NCBI GenBank assembly: GCA_035798135.1
Contig: JAPFBR010000001.1
Coordinates: 310,001-374,000 of the forward strand
DNA length: 64,000 nt
Source: Sediminicola sp035798135
GTDB taxonomy: Bacteria; Bacteroidota; Bacteroidia; Flavobacteriales; Flavobacteriaceae
Direction: 5' to 3'
Shown: one piece after another, positions 51,382 through 59,635 of the stretch
How positions within the stretch are numbered: position 1 is the stretch's first letter
How the letters are laid out: every line of letters begins with the position of its first letter
Position numbers and translations under genes: made by a program
The notes under the pieces: model-generated
What the model saw: the letters and a program-made list of their open reading frames with translations, nothing else
Databases searched by the model: none
Told to the model about the DNA's origin: nothing

Positions 51382-54300
51382 TTACTTATTATTCATTTTC
51401 ATTTCAATGCCTATAACAACCATAAGTGACTGCCCTTCTCCTGCATTTTTATTTACAAAAACAAGATATAGATCTTGGGGCTTTCCATTATAATCATCAT
51501 CCAGGGAAATAGGAGCAGTAATTATGCTAGGGGCAAATCCATTTGCATCAGAAGCTTTAAGAAAATCGGTATCGCCAAGTAAAGTACCCTGGGGGTTGCC
51601 TAAACGTACTTCTATTTTACCCCCTGCTGCATTTAACTGGCCTATCGGTGCTGCCGCTGCAAACTGGATGGATGTTATTCCGGTCAAATCTATCTGATTA
51701 AGTACCATATAGGCATCTGTTTTCGCAGGAATGGCCAAATTGTTTCCTCCAAATGACATTTTATTAACATCAACATAGGTATCAAAGCCATGAACATCTA
51801 CTTTGGCAGATCGAAGTACGAATGACTTTTCAGCTTGTAAGGACGGCATCCCGTTGGCACCCTTATCGGAATACGCAGCCCTAACAATATACACCCCGTT
51901 CCCTTGGTCATTATCTGGTACTTTTGCCACAAACGCTCCTTTGGTTGGTAATGTTTTCGCTTTCACTTTTTCGTCAGTCATACTCAAAATGTATTGTGCA
52001 ATATCGGAAGCTTCCTTTGTGGATAATTGTGGGTGAGCGGCCATTGCCATTTCTCCCCAAACACCTCCACCGCCAGAAATAATCTTTTTACTAAGGTATT
52101 CCAAAGCCTTTGGGTCATCCTTATACTTTTTCGCCACCTCAAGATAAGAAGGCCCTATGGACTTTTCTTTTGACTTATGGCAGGCCATACAGTCACTTGC
52201 ATCCATTGTTTTTTTGCCCCCCGCAAACTGTGCGGAATCGTCGGCGCTTCTATGTCCCTGTGCTATTTCAATTTTATCAAAACCTTCGGCCAAATAATCA
52301 ATATTGACAGCTACTTCTTCCGAATCAATGCCCTTATCAAGACTTCCATCTTCCTTGTCAAACACTTTGATAGTATAATCCAACGAAGCATTTGGCACAT
52401 AGAAACTTTTATTGTTTTTAGGCATTTCCAAACTAAGCACGGGTGGTTCATTACCTGCAACGACTTCCATAGCTTGCGTATTTATTCCCCCGTTACCGTC
52501 ATCTACCGTAAGTAAAACTTTGTAAACACCAATGTCTGAAAGGGTAAGGTCTGCTTCCGAGCCATTAATGGTTTTCTTGAAATTTTTATTCGAGGTGACT
52601 TCCCATGTATATTTCAATTCATCGAAATCGGCATCAAAGGTTCCGGCAGCGCTAAGCTTTAAATTAAAAGGTACGGCCCCTCCCATTTGATTGGCAGCCA
52701 ATTGAATCTGTGGTTTGCGATTGCCCCCGTTATATTCAATCTTAATTAAACGGGCATCATCATTGGCAGTAAACCAACCCGAACCATATTCCAACATGTA
52801 TAAATCGCCATTGGAGGCAAATTCCATATCCATAGGGTTGCTAAATCTATAGCTTGGCATGAAACGTTCCATGGAAGCCAGATTACCATCCTTGTCCATT
52901 GTTATGGACATTATCCAACCACGCATCCATTCGTAGGCGAAGAATTTACCATTGTAATACTTTGGGAATGCCCTTTCGGAGTTTTTAAAATCCACAGAAT
53001 AGAAAACAGGACCTGCCATTGCATTTCTTCCGCCACTTCCAACCAACGGAAACTCCATGGATTCCCCATACGGATACCATACCAACGCTTTTTGTGCGGC
53101 CGGGAGTTGTTCCAGGCCTGTATTGTTTGGTGAAGTATTCAATGGAGCATTGACATCCCATTTGGCCAATGATTTATTATTTTGAAAATCATATTTATTA
53201 TAGGCCTTATTGTCCCCTACAAAGTGAGGCCAACCGAAATTGCCCGCTTTTCTTGCCTGCCCTATTTCATCGTGTCCCGCAGGTCCTCTAAGTGAATCAG
53301 GTTTAGATGCATCCGGACCTACCTCGCCCCAATAAACATAACCAGTATGTTGATCCACCGAAATTCGGTAAGGGTTCCTATGCCCCATTGTATAAATTTC
53401 GGGACGTGTCTTACCTGTTCCCTCTGGAAAAAGATTTCCTTCCGGGATGGTATAGGTCCCATCTGATTTCGGCTTGATTCTAATGATTTTACCACGAAGA
53501 TCGTTGGTGTTCGCAGAAGATTTCTGGGCATCCCAAGGACTTCTCCCTTCGCGTTCATCGCTTGGACTATATCCATCTGACCCATGGGGATTGGTGTTAT
53601 CTCCTGTAGACAAATATAGATTGCCTTCCTTGTCCCATGCTATGGATCCTCCTGTATGGCAACATTCTTCTCGTTGGGTGGGTATTTTTAACAGTACTTT
53701 TTCAGAATCCATTAATAACTCATCCCCTTTTAATTCAAATCTTGAAAGGACATTTACGGATTCTTCCAAATGGGAGTAATACAGGTATATCCAGTGATTT
53801 TCAGAGAAATTCGGATCTTTGTTTAATCCTAATAGGCCATCCTCTCCCATTGATTCCTTACCCTCTTTATTGACATATTTTGTGCTTACCGGAATGGTGG
53901 CGATGGTTTTTAGCTCATTGGTTTTCAGGTTGAACAACCTAACCTCCCCTTTTCGTTGAATGAACAATATTCTATTGTCATCTAGTATGGACAATTCAAT
54001 GGGCTCATCCAATTTATCAGCCAAAACTACCTTTGTAAATCGGTTTTCCTCTGGCCTTGCCATCGCATAATCTAAAGGTTTTGGGGTATCGCCACCTGTG
54101 GCGTAATGAATCCCAGCCCAAAGATGATTTAAGAAAAGAGGCTCAATATATGTTTCGTCCGTATGACCCATAGCCGTATAAAAAGCACGTCCTCCATCAT
54201 ATTCATGATACCAACTCATGGGATGGTAATCTGGATTACTGCCCCCAATATAGCTCTTGTCATCAATGGTCAAAACCACATTTATTTTAGGCGAAATATT

Positions 54301-54822
54301 TTTAAAACTGTAAAATTCATCCTCTCGTTCGAATTCTGTAGGCATCCCTTTGGTTGCCCAATGGTCTTTTTTAGTCACTGTAAACTTTCCTTTCTGAATA
54401 TTACTTGGGTCCGAAGGATGATCTTGAAAATAGGCTCCTGCCAATTCTCCGTACCAAGGCCAAGAATATTCGGTATCGGTTGCTGAATGGATTCCCACAT
54501 AACCACCTCCGGCCTGTATATATCGCTCAAATGAATTCTGTTGCTCCCCATTCAGCACATCACCTGTTGTATTGAGAAACACAACGGCACTGTACTTCTT
54601 TAGCTCTTTATCATTGAATTGATCTGCATCTTCTGTAAAGTTCACATCAAAATCCTTTTCTTTGGACATCTTCAATATAGCATCCTTGCCTGCATTGATG
54701 GATTCATGACGAAATCCATCTGTTTTGCTGAACACCATTAATTTTGTTTTCTGTTTTTCTGTACATGCACTTAAACTAAAAATAAGGGCAATACAGGCCG
54801 TAATGATTCTAATGGATTTCAT
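51382..54822 (-). CDS. Lipoprotein: ThuA domain, PQQ-type sugar dehydrogenase, PKD, cytochrome c and CBM-like domains
   Basis: 1146 residues. Lipobox L-S-A-C in the first 20 residues. ThuA-like domain about 28-240 (VFLNTTGDVLNGEQQNSFERYIQAGGGYVGIHSATDTEY). GSDH/PQQ-dependent beta-propeller about 255-690 (RILFIQRKGEVRLFN, GEDGLLGLNKDPNF, GHRNPYRISVDQHTG). PKD-like domain about 700-785. Cytochrome c haem site C-M-A-C-H near 877-881 with a later Met ligand. A C-terminal carbohydrate-binding-like sandwich. The order suggests surface sugar or polyol oxidation with electron transfer through the haem. The divergent NUDIX-type regulator likely controls it. Confidence 0.9.
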   Translation of the reverse strand: MKSIRIITACIALIFSLSACTEKQKTKLMVFSKTDGFRHESINAGKDAILKMSKEKDFDVNFTEDADQFNDKELKKYSAVVFLNTTGDVLNGEQQNSFERYIQAGGGYVGIHSATDTEYSWPWYGELAGAYFQDHPSDPSNIQKGKFTVTKKDHWATKGMPTEFEREDEFYSFKNISPKINVVLTIDDKSYIGGSNPDYHPMSWYHEYDGGRAFYTAMGHTDETYIEPLFLNHLWAGIHYATGGDTPKPLDYAMARPEENRFTKVVLADKLDEPIELSILDDNRILFIQRKGEVRLFNLKTNELKTIATIPVSTKYVNKEGKESMGEDGLLGLNKDPNFSENHWIYLYYSHLEESVNVLSRFELKGDELLMDSEKVLLKIPTQREECCHTGGSIAWDKEGNLYLSTGDNTNPHGSDGYSPSDEREGRSPWDAQKSSANTNDLRGKIIRIKPKSDGTYTIPEGNLFPEGTGKTRPEIYTMGHRNPYRISVDQHTGYVYWGEVGPDASKPDSLRGPAGHDEIGQARKAGNFGWPHFVGDNKAYNKYDFQNNKSLAKWDVNAPLNTSPNNTGLEQLPAAQKALVWYPYGESMEFPLVGSGGRNAMAGPVFYSVDFKNSERAFPKYYNGKFFAYEWMRGWIMSITMDKDGNLASMERFMPSYRFSNPMDMEFASNGDLYMLEYGSGWFTANDDARLIKIEYNGGNRKPQIQLAANQMGGAVPFNLKLSAAGTFDADFDELKYTWEVTSNKNFKKTINGSEADLTLSDIGVYKVLLTVDDGNGGINTQAMEVVAGNEPPVLSLEMPKNNKSFYVPNASLDYTIKVFDKEDGSLDKGIDSEEVAVNIDYLAEGFDKIEIAQGHRSADDSAQFAGGKKTMDASDCMACHKSKEKSIGPSYLEVAKKYKDDPKALEYLSKKIISGGGGVWGEMAMAAHPQLSTKEASDIAQYILSMTDEKVKAKTLPTKGAFVAKVPDNDQGNGVYIVRAAYSDKGANGMPSLQAEKSFVLRSAKVDVHGFDTYVDVNKMSFGGNNLAIPAKTDAYMVLNQIDLTGITSIQFAAAAPIGQLNAAGGKIEVRLGNPQGTLLGDTDFLKASDANGFAPSIITAPISLDDDYNGKPQDLYLVFVNKNAGEGQSLMVVIGIEMKMNNK

Positions 54823-54844
54823 TTAAAACGTTTTAAAGATGAAC

Positions 54845-54852
54845 CAAATATA
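54845..54852 (-). promoter_or_regulatory. -7 box TATATTTG for the ThuA lipoprotein gene
   Basis: Minus-strand TAnnTTTG match, 22 bases before the start codon at 54822. Confidence 0.5.
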
Positions 54853-54898
54853 TAAAATATTTTTATTGTCTATAGAAAAGACATTAAAGAATATTCCT

Positions 54899-54939
54899 TA
54901 GTTTTGTTATAAATATAATACTGGAATATTATTAATAAT
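54899..54939 (+). promoter_or_regulatory. NUDIX-regulator promoter with AT-rich palindromes
   Basis: The -7 box is TAGTTTTG (54899-54906). Downstream is a perfect 12-bp palindrome, ATTATTAATAAT (54928-54939), and the motif GGAATATT there is the inverse of AATATTCC just before the -7 box. The placement suits an operator for the divergent pair. Confidence 0.45.
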
Positions 54940-54981
54940 GATAGAAAGGATACTTCTTGCTGCATTTTAAATATTTACATA

Positions 54982-55707
54982 TTGAACACCAATAAAAAAT
55001 TCATTGATCAACTTTCAATTGATTGTGTCGTATTTGGCTATGATCAAAACCAACTTAAGGTACTAGTCCCTAAGCTTGATTTTGAAGGTGACTTTTGGAC
55101 ATTGGTGGGTGGATTTATTTTACAAGAAGAGAGTATTGATCGGGCTGCCCAAAGAATTCTTGAAGAGAGAACTGGGATAAAAGATATTTTCCTTGAACAA
55201 TACGGCGTTTTTGGGGAAGTTCCTCGAACAAACCTTGCACTTTTAAACGCCTTACGTGCATTAAACCCCGATAAATTGTCTGCCCTTCAATCAAATGAAT
55301 ACACCTTCGAATGGCTTAGCCAACGCTTTATATCAATTGGCTATTATACTATTATAGACATCAATAAAGTTGTTCCAAAAATGACGGATATAGATCAATC
55401 AATTGATTGGTATGATGTAAATGAACTACCCAATATGATTTTGGATCACCGCGAACAAGTAGGCAAAGCACTGGAAGCACTGCGCTTAAATTTGGACAAC
55501 AAACTGATAGGCTTCACTCTTCTCCCGACAAAATTTACAATGAAAGAACTCCAGCGCTTATATGAGGCCGTATATGACAAGGCCTTTCGCAGAAGTAATT
55601 TTCAAAAAAAAATGCTCGATCTTGATGTTTTGGATCGGCAGGAGAAGAAATTCACTGGGGCAGCGAACAAGGCACCCTATTTATACAGTTTTAAAGCCTC
55701 ACACTAA
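54982..55707 (+). CDS. NUDIX-domain transcriptional regulator (NrtR/AraR-like)
   Basis: 241 residues. An N-terminal NUDIX fold (VFGYDQNQLKVLVPKLDFEGDFWTLVGGFILQEESIDRAAQRI) is followed by a winged-helix domain of the NrtR type (TMKELQRLYEAVYDKAFRRSNFQKKML). The NUDIX box has Ile where the first Glu of R-E-x-x-E-E should be, so hydrolase activity is probably lost and the domain senses a ligand. In Bacteroidota such proteins include sugar-responsive AraR. No ATG precedes; the TTG at 54982 is the probable start. Divergent to the ThuA/sugar dehydrogenase gene. Confidence 0.88.
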   Translation: MNTNKKFIDQLSIDCVVFGYDQNQLKVLVPKLDFEGDFWTLVGGFILQEESIDRAAQRILEERTGIKDIFLEQYGVFGEVPRTNLALLNALRALNPDKLSALQSNEYTFEWLSQRFISIGYYTIIDINKVVPKMTDIDQSIDWYDVNELPNMILDHREQVGKALEALRLNLDNKLIGFTLLPTKFTMKELQRLYEAVYDKAFRRSNFQKKMLDLDVLDRQEKKFTGAANKAPYLYSFKASH

Positions 55708-55710
55708 ATA

Positions 55711-55785
55711 GAGGCGCACTTTCGTGCAGCTCTGTATTTTGCTCCCCCTCTTGGGCTCGAACCAAGGACCACTGATTAACAACAG
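55711..55785 (-). pseudogene. 3' half of a tRNA-Asn with its terminator
   Basis: Bases 55741-55785 match the anticodon-to-3'-end half of tRNA-Asn(GTT) at 56958-57031 except for a few changes. The hairpin at 55711-55732 resembles a tRNA terminator and forms part of the repeat shared with 51294-51338. No 5' half is present, so this is a remnant or an attachment-site duplicate. Confidence 0.8.
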
Positions 55786-55787
55786 AC

Positions 55788-56907
55788 GAATTTAACAATC
55801 AATACGAATTAAACCACATCGTAATTAATTGCAATTGAAATATTTAATCATTTAAACCAGTTTGAGCCTTAGTCTGAATACTCGCAGAAAGCGAAAAGTT
55901 AATACATTTCCATTAATTATCAAGCTGGGCCATTTTCAAAAAACTAAAAGTATATCGGGCCTATAAGGGCAAGAAATCTGTTTCCTTCTTAAAAAATCTA
56001 CTCCTTTCAGAATTGTCAAAAATGCAAGAGATTATTGAGTTTGAGACTTACTTTTTGAAGTGAGTGCCATATAATTTTCAACAATTTCAACGAAGAACCC
56101 ATTCTAAAAACTTGTAAATATGTAATGTTATTGGATAATTATATAACTTTTTCCCCGTGATTACTTCCCACCTTTGTATCCTATTAAATTATTCAGTAAT
56201 ATTTTAAAGAGAACATATGGATACTTGGAAAGAGAATTATTTGCTTTACAAAATATATGGAAAATTGAGAAGTTTCCTTAGACCTATATTTTATAATGGA
56301 AGTTCAATTACAATTAAGGAGAGGGCATTGGCCATAGCCTTGCAAGCAGTTTAGCGCAAACTTAAAAATATTAAACCACTAAGTAAAAAAGAGGACATCG
56401 TGCCATCTTATAAATTACTATCAGTCTAGTTAATTGGTTAATATTTCCAATTTTTTTTGATTGTCCATGAATGAGCAGGGGAAAAAAACACAGCTCTTTT
56501 TTCAATTTCAACACAAACATAATTTGAAAATTACCTTTAATACCAATGGCTACTTAGGCCATATGGGTTAAATAAGGTGCCACATTGAAAAATCGATACT
56601 ATTATGCGAAAATGCATCATCCTTTTTATCGTCTACGTAACTTTATTGTTGGTTGCAGTTTTGATTTAATACTTAGTTTTTGATGGTTTGACAATAAGTA
56701 TTAATCACAATAAATACTAAGCCCTAAGAGGGTATATATGAAATTAACTTGGCGAGGCATAAAATAAGGCTTTTAGAAGCGCTAGAACCCAGTCTGTCAA
56801 ATAAGGAAGTTGAACAAGCAAATCCCTACTTCTAATTAATTTGACACCATTTAGGCCCAAATGATATCCATCATTAATATGGATAAAAAGAGTAGGTTTT
56901 ATGAGCA
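55788..56907. other. 1.1-kb gene-poor region next to tRNA-Asn
   Basis: AT-rich with many stops in all frames. It holds only doubtful short frames (45 residues at 56217-56354; 21 hydrophobic residues at 56604-56669) and a 10-bp-stem hairpin (56666-56675 with 56695-56704). It may be the decayed interior of an element between the two tRNA-Asn ends. Confidence 0.6.
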
Positions 56908-56946
56908 AATAAAAAAGGCTTCAGGAGTAAAACTCTCTGAAGCCTT
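56908..56946 (-). terminator. Terminator of tRNA-Asn
   Basis: Stem AAGGCTTCAG/CTGAAGCCTT, 11 bases after the tRNA 3' end on the minus strand, followed by a T-run. Confidence 0.85.
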
Positions 56947-56957
56947 GCTATTACTTG

Positions 56958-57031
56958 CTCCTCCTCTTGGGCTCGAACCAAGGACCCTCTGATTAACAGT
57001 CAGATGCTCTAACCAACTGAGCTAAGGAGGA
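56958..57031 (-). tRNA. tRNA-Asn(GTT)
   Basis: A 74-base cloverleaf. Acceptor TCCTCCT with AGGAGGA, D-arm GCTCAGTTGGTTAGAGC, anticodon arm CTGACTGTTAATCAG with anticodon GTT, T-arm CCTTGGTTCGAGCCCAAGG, discriminator G. It stands apart from other tRNAs and ends the gene-poor region. Confidence 0.96.
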
Positions 57032-57112
57032 GTTTCAACACCTAAACTATTGCTTAGGCGGGTGCAAATATATACGTTTTTTCAAATGTACCAAACAAAA
57101 AAATAAGGTTTT

Positions 57113-58468
57113 TTATTTAAAAAGCCATTTGTAGACATCATTACCATTTGCGAACAGCAATAGCCCTATCAATAAGAAGAATCCGACCATCTGTGCGTAC
57201 TCCAAAAATTTATCACTGGGCTTTCTTCCCGAAATCATTTCGTAAAGTAGGAACATGACATGGCCTCCGTCCAATGCGGGAATGGGCAAGATGTTCATAA
57301 AGGCCAAAATAATGGAAATAAGGGCCGTTGTCCCCCAAAATATTTCCCAGTTCCATGTGTCCGGGAACATGCTGCCTATTGCGGCAAAACCACCTACACC
57401 CTTGTAGGCCCCGGTTTCTGGATTGAATATTTTTTTCAATTGCTTTACATAGCTGGTTAAGGTATTCACCCCTTTATCTATCCCTGCAGGGATAGCTTCC
57501 AAAAGGGTATATTTCTGGGTATTGACCTTTAAAATACCCATTTCTTCGTATTCCTTCATTGTCAATGCCCCGAGAGCTACTCCCAATTTAGCGTCATCGG
57601 TAACTTTTACATCTATGTCATTTACAGTTCCCCCTATACGTTCAACAGTAAGTTTGATATTCTGCCCAGCATATTTTTCCAATAATGGTATGGCTTGGTC
57701 CATATAAAACATTTCCTCTCCCCCAATTGCAATTACCTTATCGCCTTTCTGTAGGTCAATCCCTTTATTGGGAGAGTCCTTTGAAATTTCTTTTATGATA
57801 AAAGGCTGTCTGATACTGATAAACCTAGCCTTGTCCTCATCTTCAATAAGGGTAGCAATGAAATCTATGGGAATGGCCTGATCAAATACTCTTCCGTCTC
57901 TTTCAATGGTAATTGAATTTCCATTGACAATTTCCAAGAACAGTCCACCGAAGTTCTCTACCCTATCACCATCTACGGCTAATATTTTATCCCCGGTCTG
58001 AACACCTAATTCGTCTCCAATTGACTTTTCGGTCACCAAAATACCACCTTCCAAACTATCCAAAGGGATGTATTGGTCACCATAGGAATAAGCCATCCCA
58101 ATGTATATAACCACCGCCAAAATAAAATTGACAGTGACCCCTCCGAGCATAATGATCAAACGTTGCCATGTTGGCTTGCTTCGAAACTCCCACGGTTTAG
58201 GCTCTTCTTTCATAGCCTCGGTATCCATGCTCTCATCGATCATCCCGGCAATCTTCACATAGCCTCCCAACGGCAACCATCCTATCCCGTATTCTGTTCC
58301 CCCTATTTTTTTCTTAAAGAGTGAAAATTTGATATCAAAAAAGAGGTAGAATTTCTCTACCCTGGTTTTGAATAATTTCGCTGGTATAAAATGTCCCAAT
58401 TCGTGCAGGACTATCAATAAGGAAAGACTTAAAAAAAACTGTATGGTTTGAACCAATATTGGACTCAT
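57113..58468 (-). CDS. rseP: Site-2 protease RseP family
   Basis: 451 residues. Zinc-binding H22-E23-x-x-H26 (VLHELGHFIPAK) lies in the first membrane helix. Two PDZ-like domains sit between about 120 and 310 (GGILVTEKSIGDELGVQTGDKILAVDG and DSPNKGIDLQKGDKVIAIGG). The second metal motif NILPIPALDGGHV is near 405, followed by the last membrane helices. RseP-type proteases cut anti-sigma factors and signal-peptide remnants in the inner membrane. No anti-sigma gene is adjacent. Confidence 0.93.
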   Translation of the reverse strand: MSPILVQTIQFFLSLSLLIVLHELGHFIPAKLFKTRVEKFYLFFDIKFSLFKKKIGGTEYGIGWLPLGGYVKIAGMIDESMDTEAMKEEPKPWEFRSKPTWQRLIIMLGGVTVNFILAVVIYIGMAYSYGDQYIPLDSLEGGILVTEKSIGDELGVQTGDKILAVDGDRVENFGGLFLEIVNGNSITIERDGRVFDQAIPIDFIATLIEDEDKARFISIRQPFIIKEISKDSPNKGIDLQKGDKVIAIGGEEMFYMDQAIPLLEKYAGQNIKLTVERIGGTVNDIDVKVTDDAKLGVALGALTMKEYEEMGILKVNTQKYTLLEAIPAGIDKGVNTLTSYVKQLKKIFNPETGAYKGVGGFAAIGSMFPDTWNWEIFWGTTALISIILAFMNILPIPALDGGHVMFLLYEMISGRKPSDKFLEYAQMVGFFLLIGLLLFANGNDVYKWLFK

Positions 58469-58586
58469 CTATTTTTTTCTAAAATTAAAACGCACAAAAA
58501 TACACTTTTAGGGAGTCTTAAAAAAGAAACAATATTGACCATTTTTTATTTTAAGAAAGATTTAGGAGGAAAGGAGATCCAATTCC

Positions 58587-58617
58587 TTGAATGATTTTTT
58601 TAACTGCCGTACCTTTG
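58587..58617 (+). promoter_or_regulatory. Complete -33/-7 promoter of the SCO gene
   Basis: TTG (58587-58589), 20 bases, then TACCTTTG (58610-58617), matching the Bacteroidota TTG-N19-21-TAnnTTTG consensus; the ATG follows 10 bases after. Confidence 0.65.
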
Positions 58618-58627
58618 AAAAAAAATT

Positions 58628-59302
58628 ATGCGCTCCTTTTTCGCGAAGTACAAGCTTTTTTTTCTAGTGATGATGTCGCTTTCCGCCATCATAGTTTATC
58701 TGTTTTACGAGGCACTCCAACCCCAAGTAATCTTACCAGTCTACCAACCTTCCATGGTGAACTTTGAATTGGTGGACAGCACCCTCCAACATGTTAAAAA
58801 ATACCATACCATTGCCAACTTTTCGTTGACCAACCAAAATGGCAAAACCATTACTCAAGAAAATTATAAGAACAAAATATACATTGCTGATTTTTTCTTT
58901 ACCACCTGCCCTACCATTTGTCCCATCATGACCAAAAACATGGTGGAGATCCAAGAACGGGTCATGGATGATCCGGATGTACTATTACTCTCCCACTCGG
59001 TAACACCAACCATAGATTCTGTACCCCAACTTAAAAAATACGCCTTGGAAAAAGGGGTGAGGGACATCAAATGGAATTTGGTGACTGGCGACAAAAAGGA
59101 AATTTATGATCTGGCAAGAAAATCCTACCTGGCCGTGAAAACTGATGGGGATGGTGGTCCCTATGACATGATCCATACCGAAAATTTTATCCTTGTGGAT
59201 AAAGAACGCAGAATAAGAGGTTTTTACGACGGTACAAAAAAGGAAGAAATAGAAAAACTACTGGAGGATTTAGAAATTCTTAAAGCTTCTTACCTACCTT
59301 AA
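58628..59302 (+). CDS. SCO1/SenC-family copper chaperone
   Basis: 224 residues. One N-terminal membrane anchor (FFLVMMSLSAIIVYLFYEAL). The copper-binding motif is C94-x3-C98 (TTCPTICPIM) with the distal His at about H183 (MIHTENFILVD), inside a thioredoxin fold. SCO proteins deliver copper to the CuA site of cytochrome c oxidase and act in redox signalling. It has its own promoter; the next genes are iron transport, so the copper link is by family only. Confidence 0.92.
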   Translation: MRSFFAKYKLFFLVMMSLSAIIVYLFYEALQPQVILPVYQPSMVNFELVDSTLQHVKKYHTIANFSLTNQNGKTITQENYKNKIYIADFFFTTCPTICPIMTKNMVEIQERVMDDPDVLLLSHSVTPTIDSVPQLKKYALEKGVRDIKWNLVTGDKKEIYDLARKSYLAVKTDGDGGPYDMIHTENFILVDKERRIRGFYDGTKKEEIEKLLEDLEILKASYLP

Positions 59303-59352
59303 CACCTTCTACATTTAATATTTATTTAGACTTTATATTGATATTTTTCCCC

Positions 59353-59360
59353 TATTTTTG
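59353..59360 (+). promoter_or_regulatory. -7 box TATTTTTG of feoAB
   Basis: An exact TAnnTTTG match 30 bases before the TTG start of feoA. I looked for a Fur-like box and saw none clearly. Confidence 0.5.
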
Positions 59361-59389
59361 CTCTTAATTAAAATCAATCTAAATAAAAA

Positions 59390-59635
59390 TTGATTACAAC
59401 CGTTGCACATCTTAGACGAGGACAAAAAGGGATCATCAAGGAGTTTGCAGATGATATCCTTCCAATAAAACTATTGGAACTTGGCTGTCTGCCTGGCAAT
59501 GAAGTAGAAATGGTGCAAGTGGCCCCCTTTAACGATCCCATCTATATCAATGTAAACGGTTCCCATATTGCCATACGAAGGGAAGTCGCCCTTAAAATTG
59601 AATTGGAAATAATTGTTGATAATGCCGTTTTATGA
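59390..59635 (+). CDS. feoA: FeoA-domain protein
   Basis: 81 residues of a single SH3-like FeoA domain (GQKGIIKEFADDILPIKLLELGCLPGNEVEMVQVAPFNDPIYINVNGSHIAIRREVA). FeoA assists FeoB in Fe2+ uptake. Only TTG at 59390 can start it. It overlaps feoB by 4 bases, a typical coupled arrangement. Confidence 0.92.
   Translation: MITTVAHLRRGQKGIIKEFADDILPIKLLELGCLPGNEVEMVQVAPFNDPIYINVNGSHIAIRREVALKIELEIIVDNAVL

Noticed and set aside
55711..55785. A second functional tRNA-Asn
   Set aside because: The 5' acceptor strand and D-arm are missing, so no cloverleaf can form.
56217..56354. A 45-residue gene in the gene-poor region
   Set aside because: No family resemblance, no promoter box and no neighbour; kept only as a mention in the region entry.
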